6,537 nt of DNA. It comes from an uncultured Clostridia bacterium. Its GTDB lineage: Bacteria > Bacillota > Clostridia > TANB77 > CAG-508. Below are positions 5,259 through 6,537 of the stretch, in pieces; position 1 is the first letter of the stretch, and each line of letters starts with the position of its first letter. The position numbers were made by a program, and so were the translations under genes. The stretch is from NCBI GenBank assembly GCA_934179885.1, contig CAKPQY010000045.1, positions 1 to 6,537 of the forward strand, read 5' to 3'. Under the pieces are notes generated by a model. The model did not search any database. It was not told where the DNA came from and worked only from the letters and a program-made list of their open reading frames with translations.

Positions 5259-5957
5259 ATGGATAATAGTATTATTTCAGAAGGAAAAACTACAAATGAA
5301 GCCATTGAAAACGGCCTAAAAAAATTAAATGTTTCTAAAAATATGGTTGATATAAAAATTTTAGAAAATGAAGAAAAAAGAAGCTTTTTTAGTATATTAA
5401 CACCTAGAGTAGTAAAAGTACAATTAACTGTAAAAGAAAGTAAACAAGATGTTAATTATGCAAAAAAAGAAAAAAGAGAAATAGAATTATCTATAGAAGA
5501 ACAAAAAAAGGCAAAAAATAATGTAGAAAAATTCTTGAAAGAGTTTTTAGATAAAGTTCAAAAAAATGCAGAATATTCTGTTGAAACATCAAAGGAAGAA
5601 TTAAAGGTAAACATAAATAATAAAGATTTAGGATTTTTGATAGGATATAGGGGAGAGACATTATATGCTTTCCAAAGTATTTTATCAGCTGTTGCTAGTA
5701 AAGGTATAGAAAACAGAGTAAGAGTTATTTTAGATATAGAAGGTTATAAAGCAAAAAGAGAAAAAGCATTAGAAGATTTAGCTGAAAAACTTGAAAAAAC
5801 TGTAATACAGACTAAGAAATCAGTAACTTTAGAGCCAATGCAAGCTTATGAAAGAAAAATAATTCATACAAAATTGCAAAATAGCAGTATGGTTGAAACA
5901 AGAAGTATTGGTGAAGAGCCTAGAAGAAGAGTTGTTATTTCTTTGAAAAAAAATTAA
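5259..5957 (+). CDS. jag: Jag/KhpB family RNA-binding protein (KH and R3H domains)
   Basis: Jag (SpoIIIJ-associated, also KhpB or EloR) is a cytoplasmic RNA-binding protein linked to cell elongation in several Gram-positives, usually encoded after yidC. Residues count from this start: Jag-N domain about 1–58 (EGKTTNEAIENGLKKL), a charged linker about 59–90, KH domain about 90–165 with the GxxG loop LIGYRGET (GYRG 129–132), and R3H domain about 170–232 with RKIIH (R199, H203) and TRSIGEEPRRRVVIS. The Jag-N motif, commonly KKGFLG, is KRSFFS here. ATG 5259 is preferred because AAGGGA (5243–5248) is 10 nt upstream; the in-frame ATG 5250 is only 1 nt from it. The gene lies 24 bp after yidC and is followed by a likely terminator. 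Confidence 0.94.
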   Translation: MDNSIISEGKTTNEAIENGLKKLNVSKNMVDIKILENEEKRSFFSILTPRVVKVQLTVKESKQDVNYAKKEKREIELSIEEQKKAKNNVEKFLKEFLDKVQKNAEYSVETSKEELKVNINNKDLGFLIGYRGETLYAFQSILSAVASKGIENRVRVILDIEGYKAKREKALEDLAEKLEKTVIQTKKSVTLEPMQAYERKIIHTKLQNSSMVETRSIGEEPRRRVVISLKKN

Positions 5958-5973
5958 TTTAATATAAAAAATC

Positions 5974-6048
5974 GGAGGTCAAAGGTCAGATTTTACTTTA
6001 AAAATAAAAGTAATATTGCCTTTGATTTTTTGCTTTTTTCAAACCTCT
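5974..6048 (+). terminator. Terminator after jag, with nested stems
   Basis: TCAAAGG (5979–5985) pairs with CCTTTGA (6019–6025), extended by a G·U pair, and is followed by T6-GC-T6 (6026–6039). A second hairpin inside the loop pairs TTACTTT (5993–5999) with AAAGTAA (6007–6013). A third, outer pairing of GGAGGT (5974–5979) with ACCTCT (6043–6048) would enclose the whole and sequester the T-tract as a bulge. The core is a good rho-independent terminator for the rpmH–jag unit. The outer stem hints at an alternative fold. Confidence 0.65.
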
Positions 6049-6102
6049 TTTACTAATAATTTATAATAAATTTAAAAAATACTTTTAAAAATTTACATAA
6101 TA

Positions 6103-6111
6103 TGATAAAAT
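6103..6111 (+). promoter_or_regulatory. Possible extended -10 promoter for mnmE
   Basis: TGATAAAAT is an extended -10 motif (TG-N-TAAAAT). No good -35 lies at the right distance, which extended -10 promoters tolerate. Transcription would start near 6118, about 28 nt before mnmE. Its place after the jag terminator supports it, but in such AT-rich DNA chance matches are common. Confidence 0.4.
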
Positions 6112-6145
6112 GTTGTAGAAAAAATAAAAAATAAGGAGAAAAATT

Positions 6146-6537
6146 ATGGATGTAATTGCTTCAATATCTACGGCTCCACGGAATAGGTGGAATTGGAATT
6201 GTAAGAATGAGTGGTGATAAATGTTTTGATGTATTAAACAAAATATTTAAGCCTAAGAGCGAAGAAAATATAGAAAATATTAAGGGATATACAATAAAAT
6301 ACGGATTTATAGTTGAAAATGATAAAATTGTCGATGAGGTTTTAGTATCATATTTTAAAGCTCCTAAGAGCTATACTACAGAGAATATGTGCGAAATAAA
6401 TACTCATGGTGGTAATATTGTAATAAGAAAAATTTTAGAATTGTGTTTAAAAAATGGAGCAAATCTTGCGGAACCGGGGGAGTTTACTAAAAGGGCATTT
6501 CTAAATGGAAGGATAGATTTACTTCAAGCAGAATCTG
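6146..6537 (+). pseudogene. mnmE: tRNA modification GTPase MnmE, 5' part, frame broken after codon 11
   Basis: MnmE is a potassium-dependent GTPase that, with MnmG, makes 5-carboxymethylaminomethyl-type wobble uridines in tRNA. ATG 6146 has AAGGAG at 6133–6138 with a 7-nt spacer and encodes [11 protein letters not shown], a normal MnmE start. That frame then runs through a CGG codon to TGA at 6215 after 23 codons. The family match resumes one frame over at 6180: [12 protein letters not shown], later EINTHGG and [18 protein letters not shown], open to the window end. Removing C6179 restores [15 protein letters not shown]. The visible 130 residues are the N-terminal tetrahydrofolate-binding and dimerisation domain; the helical and G domains lie outside. 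Downstream conservation is excellent, so this is a recent lesion, a sequence error or, less likely, a programmed shift. Confidence 0.9.

Noticed and set aside
5976..5988. AGGTCA-A-AGGTCA direct repeat, resembling a eukaryotic nuclear-receptor site
   Set aside because: The context is bacterial and the bases are explained by the stems of the terminator after jag. Coincidence.
6156..6537. Alternative mnmE start at TTG 6156, which would avoid the frameshift
   Set aside because: It is 17 nt from the ribosome binding site and its first eight codons do not resemble MnmE, whereas the ATG 6146 frame encodes a normal MnmE N-terminus.

Overview
This window is a chromosomal replication-origin region from a very AT-rich bacterium of the Bacillota type, most likely a clostridial or related low-GC lineage. 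The evidence is the gene order dnaN–dnaA–[oriC]–rpmH–rnpA–yidD–yidC–jag–mnmE, the strong AGGAGG-type ribosome binding sites, a YidC without the Gram-negative periplasmic domain, and a KH/R3H-type Jag. TGG encodes tryptophan and TAA is the only stop used by the intact genes. The species cannot be named from the sequence. The plus strand is T-rich on the left, where genes lie on minus, and A-rich on the right, where genes lie on plus, as expected for two arms leaving a central origin.

Left part (1–210): no gene. It holds a quasi-tandem array with an exact 10-bp period, a DnaA-box-like site, and two perfect 30-bp palindromes that abut each other. The second palindrome carries two facing DnaA boxes. 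dnaN (minus) follows. Between dnaN and dnaA (1330–1661) lies a dense group of DnaA boxes. Its dnaN-proximal end looks like a basal unwinding system: tandem boxes, six TAG/TAT triplets (DnaA-trio), then a pure A/T stretch. dnaA (minus) comes next. The dnaA–rpmH gap (3027–3440) holds two perfect forward boxes in the dnaA leader, two perfect reverse boxes with weaker relatives, a dnaA promoter on minus and a consensus rpmH promoter on plus.

Right part: rpmH, rnpA, yidD, yidC and jag run on plus in the classic order, linking a ribosomal protein, tRNA processing and membrane-protein insertion. A stem-loop with a bipartite T-tract after jag probably ends this unit. mnmE then starts with its own ribosome binding site and a possible extended -10 promoter, but its frame is broken after codon 11 by what looks like one extra C at 6179. 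The gene runs off the window.

The genes are conserved housekeeping genes. The unusual content is in the non-coding DNA, above all the structured 210 bp after dnaN, and in the broken start of mnmE.
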